Assembly (NCBI GenBank): GCA_002311645.1 | Contig: DBYW01000026.1 | Span: 68,676 to 88,270, forward strand | Length of the DNA: 19,595 bases | DNA from: Bacteroidales bacterium UBA1176 | GTDB lineage: Bacteria > Bacteroidota > Bacteroidia > Bacteroidales > WCHB1-69 | Direction: 5' to 3' | Shown here: positions 7,453-14,325 of the stretch, piece after piece | Layout: each line of letters begins with the position of its first letter | Numbering within the stretch: position 1 is the first letter of the stretch | Program-made: the position numbers and the translations under genes | The notes under the pieces: model-generated | Seen by the model: only the letters and a program-made list of their open reading frames with translations | Database searches by the model: none | What the model was told of the DNA's origin: nothing

Positions 7453-7467
7453 CAACCTCAAAAACGG

Positions 7468-7543
7468 CGGGGTGTAGCGCAGTTGGTAGCGCGCTACGTT
7501 CGGGACGTAGAGGCCGGAAGTTCGAGTCTTCTCACCCCGACCA
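7468..7543 (+). tRNA. tRNA-Pro (anticodon CGG), CCA encoded
   Basis: The sequence folds as a complete cloverleaf. The acceptor CGGGGTG (7468-7474) pairs perfectly with CACCCCG (7533-7539). The D stem is GCGC/GCGC. The anticodon stem CTACG/CGTAG encloses the loop TTCGGGA with anticodon CGG (7501-7503). The variable loop has five bases, and the T arm GGAAG/CTTCT has the loop TTCGAGT. The discriminator A is at 7540 and the 3' CCA (7541-7543) is encoded in the DNA. It reads proline codon CCG. It is co-transcribed with the tRNA-Ser that follows after 21 bases. Confidence 0.97.
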
Positions 7544-7564
7544 ACATATTCAGCATTTATGCCC

Positions 7565-7651
7565 GGAGAGGTGGGTGAGTGGCTGAAACCAACAGTTTGC
7601 TAAACTGTCGTAGGGGAAACCCTACCGCGAGTTCGAATCTCGCTCTCTCCG
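7565..7651 (+). tRNA. tRNA-Ser (anticodon GCT), CCA not encoded
   Basis: A class II tRNA with a long variable arm. The acceptor GGAGAGG (7565-7571) pairs with TCTCTCC (7644-7650) including one G-T pair, and the discriminator is G at 7651. The anticodon arm ACAGT/ACTGT carries the loop TTGCTAA with anticodon GCT, which reads AGC and AGT. The variable arm contains the hairpin GTAGGG/CCCTAC, and the T loop is TTCGAAT. The bases after the discriminator are CAAA, so CCA must be added after transcription. Its 3' end faces the integrase gene and is a plausible integration site. It remains a complete tRNA. Confidence 0.96.
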
Positions 7652-7673
7652 CAAAACGTCTTAAACCAATCAG

Positions 7674-7708
7674 AATCAGCAATTTACGCAAGTAGGTTGC
7701 TGATTTTT
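7674..7708 (+). terminator. Hairpin terminator downstream of the tRNA pair
   Basis: AATCAGCAA (7674-7682) pairs perfectly with TTGCTGATT (7697-7705) across a 14-base loop, and a run of five T ends at 7708. It lies 22 bases after tRNA-Ser, as expected for the end of the tRNA transcript. The stem is AT-rich and the loop long, so strength is uncertain. The hairpin could instead belong to the attachment region of the element. Confidence 0.55.
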
Positions 7709-7721
7709 GCGTTAAAACTGA

Positions 7722-7760
7722 GACAGAAACGGGACAAAGTGTATTTCTTTGGGATTTGTC
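7722..7760 (+). promoter_or_regulatory. Possible control or integrase arm-binding region upstream of the integrase
   Basis: A cluster of related short motifs sits between the terminator and the integrase start: GACAGAAA (7722-7729), GACAAAG (7733-7739) and the inverted TTTGTC (7755-7760). GACAAA and TTTGTC form an inverted repeat with 16 bases between, and CAAAG/CTTTG form a second, inner one. TATTTCTTTG lies within this region, but its spacing does not fit TAnnTTTG well. The stretch could be the integrase promoter with an operator, or arm-type sites for the recombinase. This is pattern only. Confidence 0.25.
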
Positions 7761-7799
7761 AGATTATCACTGTGAATACCTGGCAAAACCAAAAAAAAA

Positions 7800-9068
7800 A
7801 TGTCATTGAATCACAACAGGTTAGCAGTATCTTCCGAGTATTCCGCTGTCAACTACCTGCCGGCTACTCTGAAGACCAACAAGTCGGGATGGCTCATTGA
7901 GTACTATGTGGAGAATCCACAAACCCAAGAGCTTGCAAGAAAGAAAATCCGGCTTTCGCGGCTTATGAGCCGTTATTCCTCCAAAAGCGAGGCGAAGAAA
8001 CACATCAACAACATCATCATTGCCTTGAACATGAGGCTCTCCACTGGGTGGAACCCGTTCTTCCAGGGCGAGGATTCGCGAATGTACACCCCAATCAAGG
8101 ATGTGGCGGCGCGGTATATGGAGGATATAGAGAAGACACTCCGCCCTGCCACATACCGCACTTACAAGACCTTCATCAAGGTCTTCTGCGAATGGGTTGA
8201 GAAACAGCAGCCTAACATTTATTCCTCCATGATTTCCCACACTATGATTGTGCGCTTCATGGATTACATCTATTACGAGCGAAAAGGAACGTCGGGAAAC
8301 GAAATCACCGCCTCCGCTTACAATTCCTACATCAAGCAGGGCAGCGCGTTCTTCTCGTGGATGATGGACAAATGCTATTGCAAGGAGAACCACTTCCAAA
8401 AAATCAAGGCGAAAAAGGTAGAGGATAAAAAAAGAATCCTTATTCCCGAGGAGACCCGAGAAAAAATAAACGAATATTTGAAGGTCAAGAATCCGATGTA
8501 TCTGATTATGCTCAAGTTGATATACTCGGGACTGATAAGACCTCACGAATTGCGGGGGCTAAAGGTCGAGAACTTGTCGTTTGCCGACATGCAGATAAGG
8601 ATTCCCAAGAATGTTGCCAAGAACGGTCACGAAAGGGTGGTGCCGCTGTCGAAGGAGATACTGCTTGACTTCCTGGACATCGGGGTGCAGAACGCGAAGA
8701 TGTCGGACTACATCTTCGGCGAGCATTTCAAGACCTGTTCCACCCGTATGGCTGATGCCACAATGCCGAAGCATTGGGTGAAGCTGCGCAAGGCGTTGAA
8801 CCTGCCGAAAGAAATGCAACAGTACTCCTTCCGCGACACGGGTATGACCGAAATGATAAAGAACGGGATAGACCCGTTGTCCGTCAAGCAGCTGGCCGAC
8901 CACTCCTCCCTTGCGATGACCACCATCTACACGAAGCATGTTGACCCGAACCTGCGTGATATTGTGATTTCCAAGACACCCAAATTTGCGAAAGACAAAG
9001 ACGAAGCAAAACCCAAGCCGGATTCTATAGAGACATCCTCATCTTTGCAGCCTCCACTTCTGCAATGA
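7800..9068 (+). CDS. int: Tyrosine recombinase / phage-type integrase
   Basis: A 422-aa site-specific recombinase. An N-terminal arm-type region (about 1-90, with strands around SGWLIEYYVEN) is followed by a SAM-like core-binding domain (about 97-205, TPIKDVAARYMEDIEKTL onward) and a catalytic domain (about 212-390). Catalytic positions are Arg247 in LIRPHELRGL, a lysine in the NVAKNGHERVVPL strand turn (about 274), Arg345 in QYSFRDTGM, His368 in QLADHSSL and nucleophile Tyr377 in TTIYTKH. The usual HxxR histidine is Tyr342, and the residue after Arg345 is Asp instead of His. The start codon's A is the last base of an A10 run. It reads away from tRNA-Ser, the typical placement for an integrase whose element uses a tRNA 3' end. 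The C-terminal tail after Tyr377 is about 45 residues, long and charged, and its last 44 bases overlap the convergent tail gene. Confidence 0.93.
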   Translation: MSLNHNRLAVSSEYSAVNYLPATLKTNKSGWLIEYYVENPQTQELARKKIRLSRLMSRYSSKSEAKKHINNIIIALNMRLSTGWNPFFQGEDSRMYTPIKDVAARYMEDIEKTLRPATYRTYKTFIKVFCEWVEKQQPNIYSSMISHTMIVRFMDYIYYERKGTSGNEITASAYNSYIKQGSAFFSWMMDKCYCKENHFQKIKAKKVEDKKRILIPEETREKINEYLKVKNPMYLIMLKLIYSGLIRPHELRGLKVENLSFADMQIRIPKNVAKNGHERVVPLSKEILLDFLDIGVQNAKMSDYIFGEHFKTCSTRMADATMPKHWVKLRKALNLPKEMQQYSFRDTGMTEMIKNGIDPLSVKQLADHSSLAMTTIYTKHVDPNLRDIVISKTPKFAKDKDEAKPKPDSIETSSSLQPPLLQ

Positions 9069-11508
9069 CGGACTGCGCCCCCTCGGTGAACTGGAAGGTG
9101 ATTTTGACGGGCAGGCTCTTCACTCCGGCAACCAGCAGCCAGCGGGTGTGGCTCTGCGCCCGCCCGTCCTGCGGCTTCAGCAGCCGCCAAAGGTTGAGGA
9201 ACTCCGACAGCGGCAGCAGGAAGCGGTAGCGCACTTTCTCGTAGTTGGCGAGGAAGTCCAGCCACGGACTCACCCACAGCTGTCCCACGGAGTTGTCCCC
9301 TTGGACGGTCAGCGATACGCCGTCAAGGGGGTCACCGTAGCGGGAATGCCGTGTCGGCTGCGCCACCTCTATGAACGGGTTGCCCGCCTGCGGGATTTCA
9401 AGCCTCCGGCTTCCCAAGTAGGTCTCCAGCACCATCGGGAAGTCCGTGTTCCCCGTGTCGAAGACAGGACTGCAGCCCGCTTGCTCGATGCGCATGACAA
9501 ACTCCGGGTGTTCGGACTTGGAGTCCGTGATCTCCATCACGGGAACTTTCAGCGTGGGTGTCATGCTCTCTTCGCTTCCCTCCCCTGTCTCCAAAGTTTG
9601 ATTTGCGCCGCCCTGCGGGTTCCAGCGGAACACCCAGTTGGCGATGCTGTCCCCCTCCCGCTCCGCCTTTCGGTAGCGGTTCTCGTTCTCCACGAAACAG
9701 ACTTTTCCATAGTTGGACGCTGCGTCCGGCAGCCAGTCCGCCGTGGGCACTGCAGGCAGCGTCTTGGTGCTGTCCGTTTCGTCCGTGGTCACGCCCTCCA
9801 GCTTGAAAACGTATTTCCGTTCATCGGTTTTCTCTATGGCGGTTTCGCCGTCCACGGCGTATGCCGTAAGGTCGAGAAAGCCCGACTTTTCAAGGATGTC
9901 GCGCACGAAAGCGAACTCCGCCCGCTTGGTGGTGGAGTCAAGGAACATGGCCAGGCCGAAGGTCTTGCACAACGTGCCGATGAAGTCCGCGTTGGTGAGG
10001 TCGGGGACGTGTTCGCCGTAGCGCAGTCTGTCGGCGAAGCAGTTATAGACCTTGCTGTACGAGGTCGCGTCAGCGGTTATCGGCACGCTCTCGAAGTCTT
10101 TGATCACCAGCCGCTGGCCGTATCCGCCGACTTCCTCCATCATTCCCCTGCACTTTGCGAAAGCAAACATATACATCTGGTTTGCTCTCATATCGTTGAC
10201 GGTGAAATCAAACGTTATCTCATAGAAGCCCGCTCCGGCATAGCCGAATGATGACAGCTGGTGGGACTTGAACGTCTTCACGTAATACGGTTGGTACCAG
10301 TGGCCAAACAACGAATCCATGTCGTCCCAATTCCCGTAGAGGCTTGACGCCGTGGCTTTCCACAGATTGTTCAGCCTGTCGGTCATCATGAAAACAAGCG
10401 CCTCCTCGTAGTGCCGGGTCACGGTGTTGCCGTTCTCCTCCACTTCGGTCGTGCCGTTCTGAACCACGTTGGCGGGCAGGTAGGTTCTGACAACCACGTG
10501 GAAATGGTGCGTGCCGTCGGCCTTTGGATAGAAAAGATACTGCTCGTTGCCGTCCGAATCGGTGAACGGCTGCATCATCGGGGGCATCCCCGAAAACATG
10601 ATGTGGTAGTAATCCACGGAGGGCGTGATTTGCGCACGGAATGCGGCCTCCTCGGTGAACTGCGTGAGCAGCCCGTCCATGGCGCGGAGGCTCTGTGAAT
10701 AGATCTTGGCGGTGTCGGGGCTGTCAAGGAAGCCGCCCTCAGCCAGATACCCCCCGTTCGCCACCACCCTGTCCAGCAGCCATGTGAGCTGAAGGGCTGG
10801 GCAGAAAGCGAAGCTGTTGGGGTTGTCGGCCTGCCGGTTGTTGAACACCCGCACGCCACGGTTGCCGGGTCTCTCTTCAATCACATCGCCGCTGGCGTTG
10901 AAGAAGAGGCGGTTGACATAGCAGCGGTCAAGCCCTATGTTGTTGTTGGTGTTCAGCGAGGCCTGGATTCCGCTGGCGTTCTCCGGCGCGTTGTCGTACT
11001 GCGTGAGGAACCAGCCGAAATCGTTGTTCCCGCTGCCGTAGAAAGCCGTGTCCAGGAACAGCGGGAACTTGACCACGGAATCCGGATGGAGGGTGGACTT
11101 GAGGAACTCAAGCCACTTGGCGTTGTGTTCCGTGGCGTTTCGGCTGATGACAACATCGTCGCCGTAGTAGTTCTCTTTCAGTTTTCTGTCGGCGAAACCC
11201 GCAGGCCACGGGTTGATGACCAGCCCGCAGGAGTAGGTCGTCATGGTCGCCTTTTGGATGTAGAGGTCGCCGCGTGCAATCTCAATCCCTCCCGCCTTGA
11301 CGGTGCAGGCGTACTTCTTGAGCCGCTGCACATAGACGAAGCGGGCGTGCCGGAACACCGTGTCGTTGCTCTGCGCGGGCACATCGAAGGTGAACATCAC
11401 ATCCCCCTCCACCCCGTCGGTGGAGAAGAGGCTGCTGTTCACCTCCATCTGCAGGGAAGTCCCCCGCTTGATGTGCAGCGCGTTTCCGTTGACCTCTATC
11501 GTTAGCAT
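9025..11508 (-). CDS. Large phage tail-tip / baseplate-like structural protein, uncharacterised
   Basis: An 827-aa protein, last gene of the tail operon. I do not recognise a named family. It has no signal peptide or membrane segment and is rich in aromatic and beta-forming residues. The N-terminus (MLTIEVNGNALHIKRGTSLQ) looks like a compact beta domain beginning with an edge strand, as in baseplate or tail-hub proteins. The long middle has many short hydrophobic-aromatic strands and Asn/Gly turns. Its position, distal to the tape measure and next to a fibre-repeat protein, suggests a tail-tip, hub or adhesin-associated component, but this is inference. The ATG overlaps the stop of the 227-aa gene by one base (TGATG), so translation is coupled. 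Its last 14 codons overlap the 3' end of the integrase gene on the opposite strand. Confidence 0.7.
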   Translation of the reverse strand: MLTIEVNGNALHIKRGTSLQMEVNSSLFSTDGVEGDVMFTFDVPAQSNDTVFRHARFVYVQRLKKYACTVKAGGIEIARGDLYIQKATMTTYSCGLVINPWPAGFADRKLKENYYGDDVVISRNATEHNAKWLEFLKSTLHPDSVVKFPLFLDTAFYGSGNNDFGWFLTQYDNAPENASGIQASLNTNNNIGLDRCYVNRLFFNASGDVIEERPGNRGVRVFNNRQADNPNSFAFCPALQLTWLLDRVVANGGYLAEGGFLDSPDTAKIYSQSLRAMDGLLTQFTEEAAFRAQITPSVDYYHIMFSGMPPMMQPFTDSDGNEQYLFYPKADGTHHFHVVVRTYLPANVVQNGTTEVEENGNTVTRHYEEALVFMMTDRLNNLWKATASSLYGNWDDMDSLFGHWYQPYYVKTFKSHQLSSFGYAGAGFYEITFDFTVNDMRANQMYMFAFAKCRGMMEEVGGYGQRLVIKDFESVPITADATSYSKVYNCFADRLRYGEHVPDLTNADFIGTLCKTFGLAMFLDSTTKRAEFAFVRDILEKSGFLDLTAYAVDGETAIEKTDERKYVFKLEGVTTDETDSTKTLPAVPTADWLPDAASNYGKVCFVENENRYRKAEREGDSIANWVFRWNPQGGANQTLETGEGSEESMTPTLKVPVMEITDSKSEHPEFVMRIEQAGCSPVFDTGNTDFPMVLETYLGSRRLEIPQAGNPFIEVAQPTRHSRYGDPLDGVSLTVQGDNSVGQLWVSPWLDFLANYEKVRYRFLLPLSEFLNLWRLLKPQDGRAQSHTRWLLVAGVKSLPVKITFQFTEGAQSVIAEVEAAKMRMSL

Positions 11509-12191
11509 CAGGAGAAGGAGTATTCGTAAACGACTTTCACGCGGTGCACCGTGATGGCGGTGCTGTTGACCTGCAGCTTGCCGCCCTCGATGGCGAATGT
11601 CACGCCCTCGTTGACGATGGCGATTCCGTCTTTCGCGATGGTGAAGGCGATGACGTTGACCAGATTCGTGGCGTTGATTTTGTCGTCAAGGGTGAGTGCT
11701 GTGGCTTTCTTGAGGATGGAAAGGTCGTTGTAGGTCACCACCTTGAGGCACTTGTCCTCAAGGTTGCTGTGGAGGTTTGAAAGGTTCGAGGCGTTGCTGT
11801 TGGCGGTGGTGTTGGCGGTGTTCGCCAAGTCGTAGGCGGTCTTCACCGCCTTGGCGGTCGCCGCCAGCGCCTCGGAGGTGCTGGTCACCGCGCTGGTCAG
11901 CTTGGTCACGCCGTACTTGGAGGTGGTGGCGAGGTTGACGGTGGTGCTGGTCACCGATGTCCCGTCCGTGAGGACGACGGTGATTTTCGGACCCGCCGAG
12001 GAGGTGCCGTCTGTCAGCGTGACGGACTGCACCTTGGTGTCGGAGTCCGCCGGAAACAGCGACTGGATGAGGGTGGCGAGACCCTCCACCTGGTCGGCGC
12101 TGGTCTTCGGATAGAGGATGTCGTAGTCGGGAGCGCCGTTCACCATCTGTCCGTTGAAGGCCTCCTGCTGGTATTTGATGATCTGTCCCAT
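11508..12191 (-). CDS. Tail-fibre-repeat protein
   Basis: A 227-aa protein. Residues 89-123 (TTSKYGVTKLTSAVTS, then SEALAATAKAVKTAYDLAN) match the phage tail-fibre repeat of T4, Mu and lambda-type side fibres (the Phage_fiber_2 motif with its YGVxxL, AAT and AVKxAYDLA hallmarks). The following stretch (about 120-147, Asn/Ala/Thr/Ser rich with heptad-like leucines) is a likely trimeric coiled coil. The N-terminus (1-50) probably docks to the tail tip and is followed by a beta-rich Ser/Thr/Val region (55-88). The C-terminal about 60 residues form short beta strands. The protein is far shorter than classical fibres and has a single repeat. A role in a short tail fibre or its attachment to the tip is inferred. 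It starts 32 bases after the 152-aa gene without a Shine-Dalgarno sequence. Confidence 0.72.
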   Translation of the reverse strand: MGQIIKYQQEAFNGQMVNGAPDYDILYPKTSADQVEGLATLIQSLFPADSDTKVQSVTLTDGTSSAGPKITVVLTDGTSVTSTTVNLATTSKYGVTKLTSAVTSTSEALAATAKAVKTAYDLANTANTTANSNASNLSNLHSNLEDKCLKVVTYNDLSILKKATALTLDDKINATNLVNVIAFTIAKDGIAIVNEGVTFAIEGGKLQVNSTAITVHRVKVVYEYSFS

Positions 12192-12223
12192 GAGGTTTGA
12201 GTTTTGGTGAGTTATTGGGTTAG

Positions 12224-12682
12224 TTATTTGATGACGCGCAGGTACTGGTCATTGAGCTTCAGCACCTCGTGCTTGAGGTAGTCAATGAGGTCTCCGAGGG
12301 TGGTCTTGTAGGCGTTGCCCTTGTCGTCGCCGATGACAACGAGCATGGAGCCGCTCAATTCATACTCCCTCGGCTGCAGCGTATTGAAGTTCCCGTCCAG
12401 TTTGGTGCGGACACTTGCCGCAGCAGCACCCGCCGCCGTCTCTTCGGCGAGGGCGCGGATTTCGGCCTTGAACGTCCCGTAGTCGTCGATGCGGGACGCG
12501 GGGATGGTGAACTCGTCAAAAGTGGTCTGCGAGGTGAGCGTCACCCCGTTGATGGCGGGGCGGTTTTCAAGGTCGTCATAGCTGCCGGACACGCTGTCCA
12601 GCTCGTTGACCCGTTCTATCAGTCTGTTGAGGATGCCCCGCACCTGGGCGAGACCCATTCCGTTCTCAATCGTCTCTATCAT
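12224..12682 (-). CDS. Small phage fibre-associated structural protein
   Basis: A 152-aa protein. Residues about 8-30 (LAQVRGILNRLIERVNELD) form an amphipathic helix that could be a coiled-coil trimerisation stem. Residues 35-49 (YDDLENRPAINGVTL) match the motif 'Y-x-D-L-x-N-[KR]-P-x-I-N-G-V-x-L', which recurs in phage head-fibre and tail-fibre proteins. The C-terminal third (LVVIGDDKGNAYKTTLGDL) resembles a compact beta unit ending in a helix. No enzymatic motif is seen. The start overlaps the end of the 547-aa gene by 4 bases (ATGA), so it is translationally coupled. It is likely a fibre or tip accessory made together with the 227-aa protein. The motif match is clear to the eye, but the exact structural role is not. 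Confidence 0.6.
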   Translation of the reverse strand: MIETIENGMGLAQVRGILNRLIERVNELDSVSGSYDDLENRPAINGVTLTSQTTFDEFTIPASRIDDYGTFKAEIRALAEETAAGAAAASVRTKLDGNFNTLQPREYELSGSMLVVIGDDKGNAYKTTLGDLIDYLKHEVLKLNDQYLRVIK

Positions 12683-14322
12683 TTTTCTCTGAAGTATTGG
12701 TTAGCTATCTCGTTCTGCCGTGCAGTACTCCGCTGCAGGTCGTCAATCCATAGAAGAAGGTCGTCCCAACGCTCCAGCGTTCCAGGAAGAATCGGCAGGT
12801 TGCCCGTGCTTGTGGTGGTGGCGGGCTTGTTGAAGCGGTACTGGAACTCCGCCTCCATGAGGTCTTCGGCGGTGTCGGTCACGGTGAGCGTGTCGGGGAT
12901 GACGGCGATGGGGACGGCTCTGCCGCCGATGATGCGGTAGTTGTGGCGGCTGCGCATGGCGTCCGCCACCAGCTGGATTTCCCGCGCCGTCCTGTAGCCC
13001 GTGCGGGCGGTGTGGACGGTCGCCGTGTCGGTGATGTCCGCGCCGACAACGCCGTTCTTCACCGTGTCGCTGCCGTCCGTCTGCTCCTCCACGGCTGACG
13101 TGTACGTGGAGAGGCTCTCCAAAAGGCCGTAGCGGCTTTGCAGCAGGAACTCCTGCGCCCCTATGGGCTTGCGTCCGAGGACGTAGGTGCGCGTCCATTT
13201 CGCCCCGGACTCGTTGCGGATGGAGACCGTGTATGAGAGCATGCCAGAGGGGTCGAGCCCCAACGCCGCCACGGACAGCTGAAGCCGCACGATGTTGTAG
13301 TTGGCCACGGTGACCTGCCCCTGGTTGGCCGTGTGGATGCCGCCGTCCCTCATCCGCACGATGACCCCGACGTTGAGCTGGCGGGAGTGCGAGGCGGATT
13401 CGAGGGTGTTGAAAAGCAGGAAATAGGCGTATTGCGGAAGTTCCGCGTAGGAGCGGACAGTCAGCCCCGTGGGGCTTCCGAAGTCGCGGATGTCCGTGTA
13501 TTCGGACAGTTTGGCGGCGGCTCCCATGTCGGTCTCCCAGTCGGCGAGGTTGAGCGCCTGGTGCGTGTCGTCGAGCCTGCCCGCCGACAGCATGGCCTCC
13601 TGCGAGTGTTTCAGAACACCTACTTGGGGAATCTCCCCGGACACGTCCGAATAGGTGAGCCGGAACTTCAGTGTGGCGTACTGCAGCGGATAGGCGGCGA
13701 AGGTCTCCGCAAGGCTGGGGACATCAGCCGCCGTGAAGTAGGAGCGCAGGATGTCAAGGGGCAGCTCCGCGAGGTCGTCTGCGTCAAGGTGCAGGATCAT
13801 GTCGGGGGTCTCCAGCGTCTGCACCGCGCCGCCGCTGTAGCGCGTGACCTCGAAGCGGGCGAACACGCCGTAGTTGGGGTGCAGCACCCGCGCCACACCC
13901 GCGACCTGCTCCAGCTGCTCGATGTCCCCGCTGCCGTTGCCGTCAACGGTCACGACCTCGCCGCCGTACTCCTTGGAGAGGAACGTGAGGGTGAGGTCGT
14001 CCGCCAACGTCACATCGTAGTGGCGGGTAATGGTGTAATGCTCGGCTATCTTGCTCTGAAGCTCCTTTTTCAGCATGGAAGTGTCGTTGTAGCCCGCTAT
14101 CCTGTCCGCCCTGTCGCGTGCCTGGTATGGCGAGGTGATCTGGAAGTCAAGGACGGTGTCGCCGAATCCGACCGTCAGCACGGAGGACGGCAGCGCGTTC
14201 ACGCGCCACGCGCTCCGGCTCTTGCTTCCGGCGGTGGCGACGGGCGTGCCTTTCAGCAGGAAGCGCGGGCGGTTCCCTGCGAAGTCAAGGGGGTGCGGTT
14301 GTTCTCTTATCGTTACTGCCAT
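12679..14322 (-). CDS. Phage tail structural protein following the tape measure, uncharacterised
   Basis: A 547-aa protein with no signal peptide or membrane helix. I do not recognise its family. The N-terminal part (IREQPHPLDFAGNRPRFLLKG) is followed by alternating beta strands with many Thr/Val/Tyr residues. A middle section (about 140-280) has acidic turn-rich segments, and the C-terminal 100 residues (GYRTAREIQLVADAMRSRH, then EDLMEAEFQYRFNKPA) mix helix and strand. In siphophages the genes immediately after the tape measure encode the distal tail protein and tail-tip hub, so by position this is a distal tail or tip candidate, though it is longer than most Dit proteins. Its ATG lies 3 bases after the tape measure stop, and it overlaps the next gene by 4 bases. 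The protein is certainly real; the role is inferred from gene order. Confidence 0.7.
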   Translation of the reverse strand: MAVTIREQPHPLDFAGNRPRFLLKGTPVATAGSKSRSAWRVNALPSSVLTVGFGDTVLDFQITSPYQARDRADRIAGYNDTSMLKKELQSKIAEHYTITRHYDVTLADDLTLTFLSKEYGGEVVTVDGNGSGDIEQLEQVAGVARVLHPNYGVFARFEVTRYSGGAVQTLETPDMILHLDADDLAELPLDILRSYFTAADVPSLAETFAAYPLQYATLKFRLTYSDVSGEIPQVGVLKHSQEAMLSAGRLDDTHQALNLADWETDMGAAAKLSEYTDIRDFGSPTGLTVRSYAELPQYAYFLLFNTLESASHSRQLNVGVIVRMRDGGIHTANQGQVTVANYNIVRLQLSVAALGLDPSGMLSYTVSIRNESGAKWTRTYVLGRKPIGAQEFLLQSRYGLLESLSTYTSAVEEQTDGSDTVKNGVVGADITDTATVHTARTGYRTAREIQLVADAMRSRHNYRIIGGRAVPIAVIPDTLTVTDTAEDLMEAEFQYRFNKPATTTSTGNLPILPGTLERWDDLLLWIDDLQRSTARQNEIANQYFREK

Positions 14323-14325
14323 TGC

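Noticed and set aside
7697..7900. Open frame of 67 codons upstream of and overlapping the integrase, possibly joined to it by slippage at the A10 run
   Set aside because: It begins at a TTG inside the hairpin stem, has no family resemblance, and overlaps the true integrase N-terminus. The integrase has its own ATG at 7800.
9148..10251. Long + strand open frame opposite the 827-aa gene (also 13333-14337, 15023-15646, 15736-16356 and 16360-17010)
   Set aside because: These are mirror frames caused by high GC and codon bias of the - strand tail genes. Their translations are low-complexity Arg/Val/Leu-rich or Ser-rich with no domain.
9025..14322. Diversity-generating retroelement acting on the tail-tip genes
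   Set aside because: No reverse transcriptase gene and no near-identical template/variable repeat pair were seen in the window.
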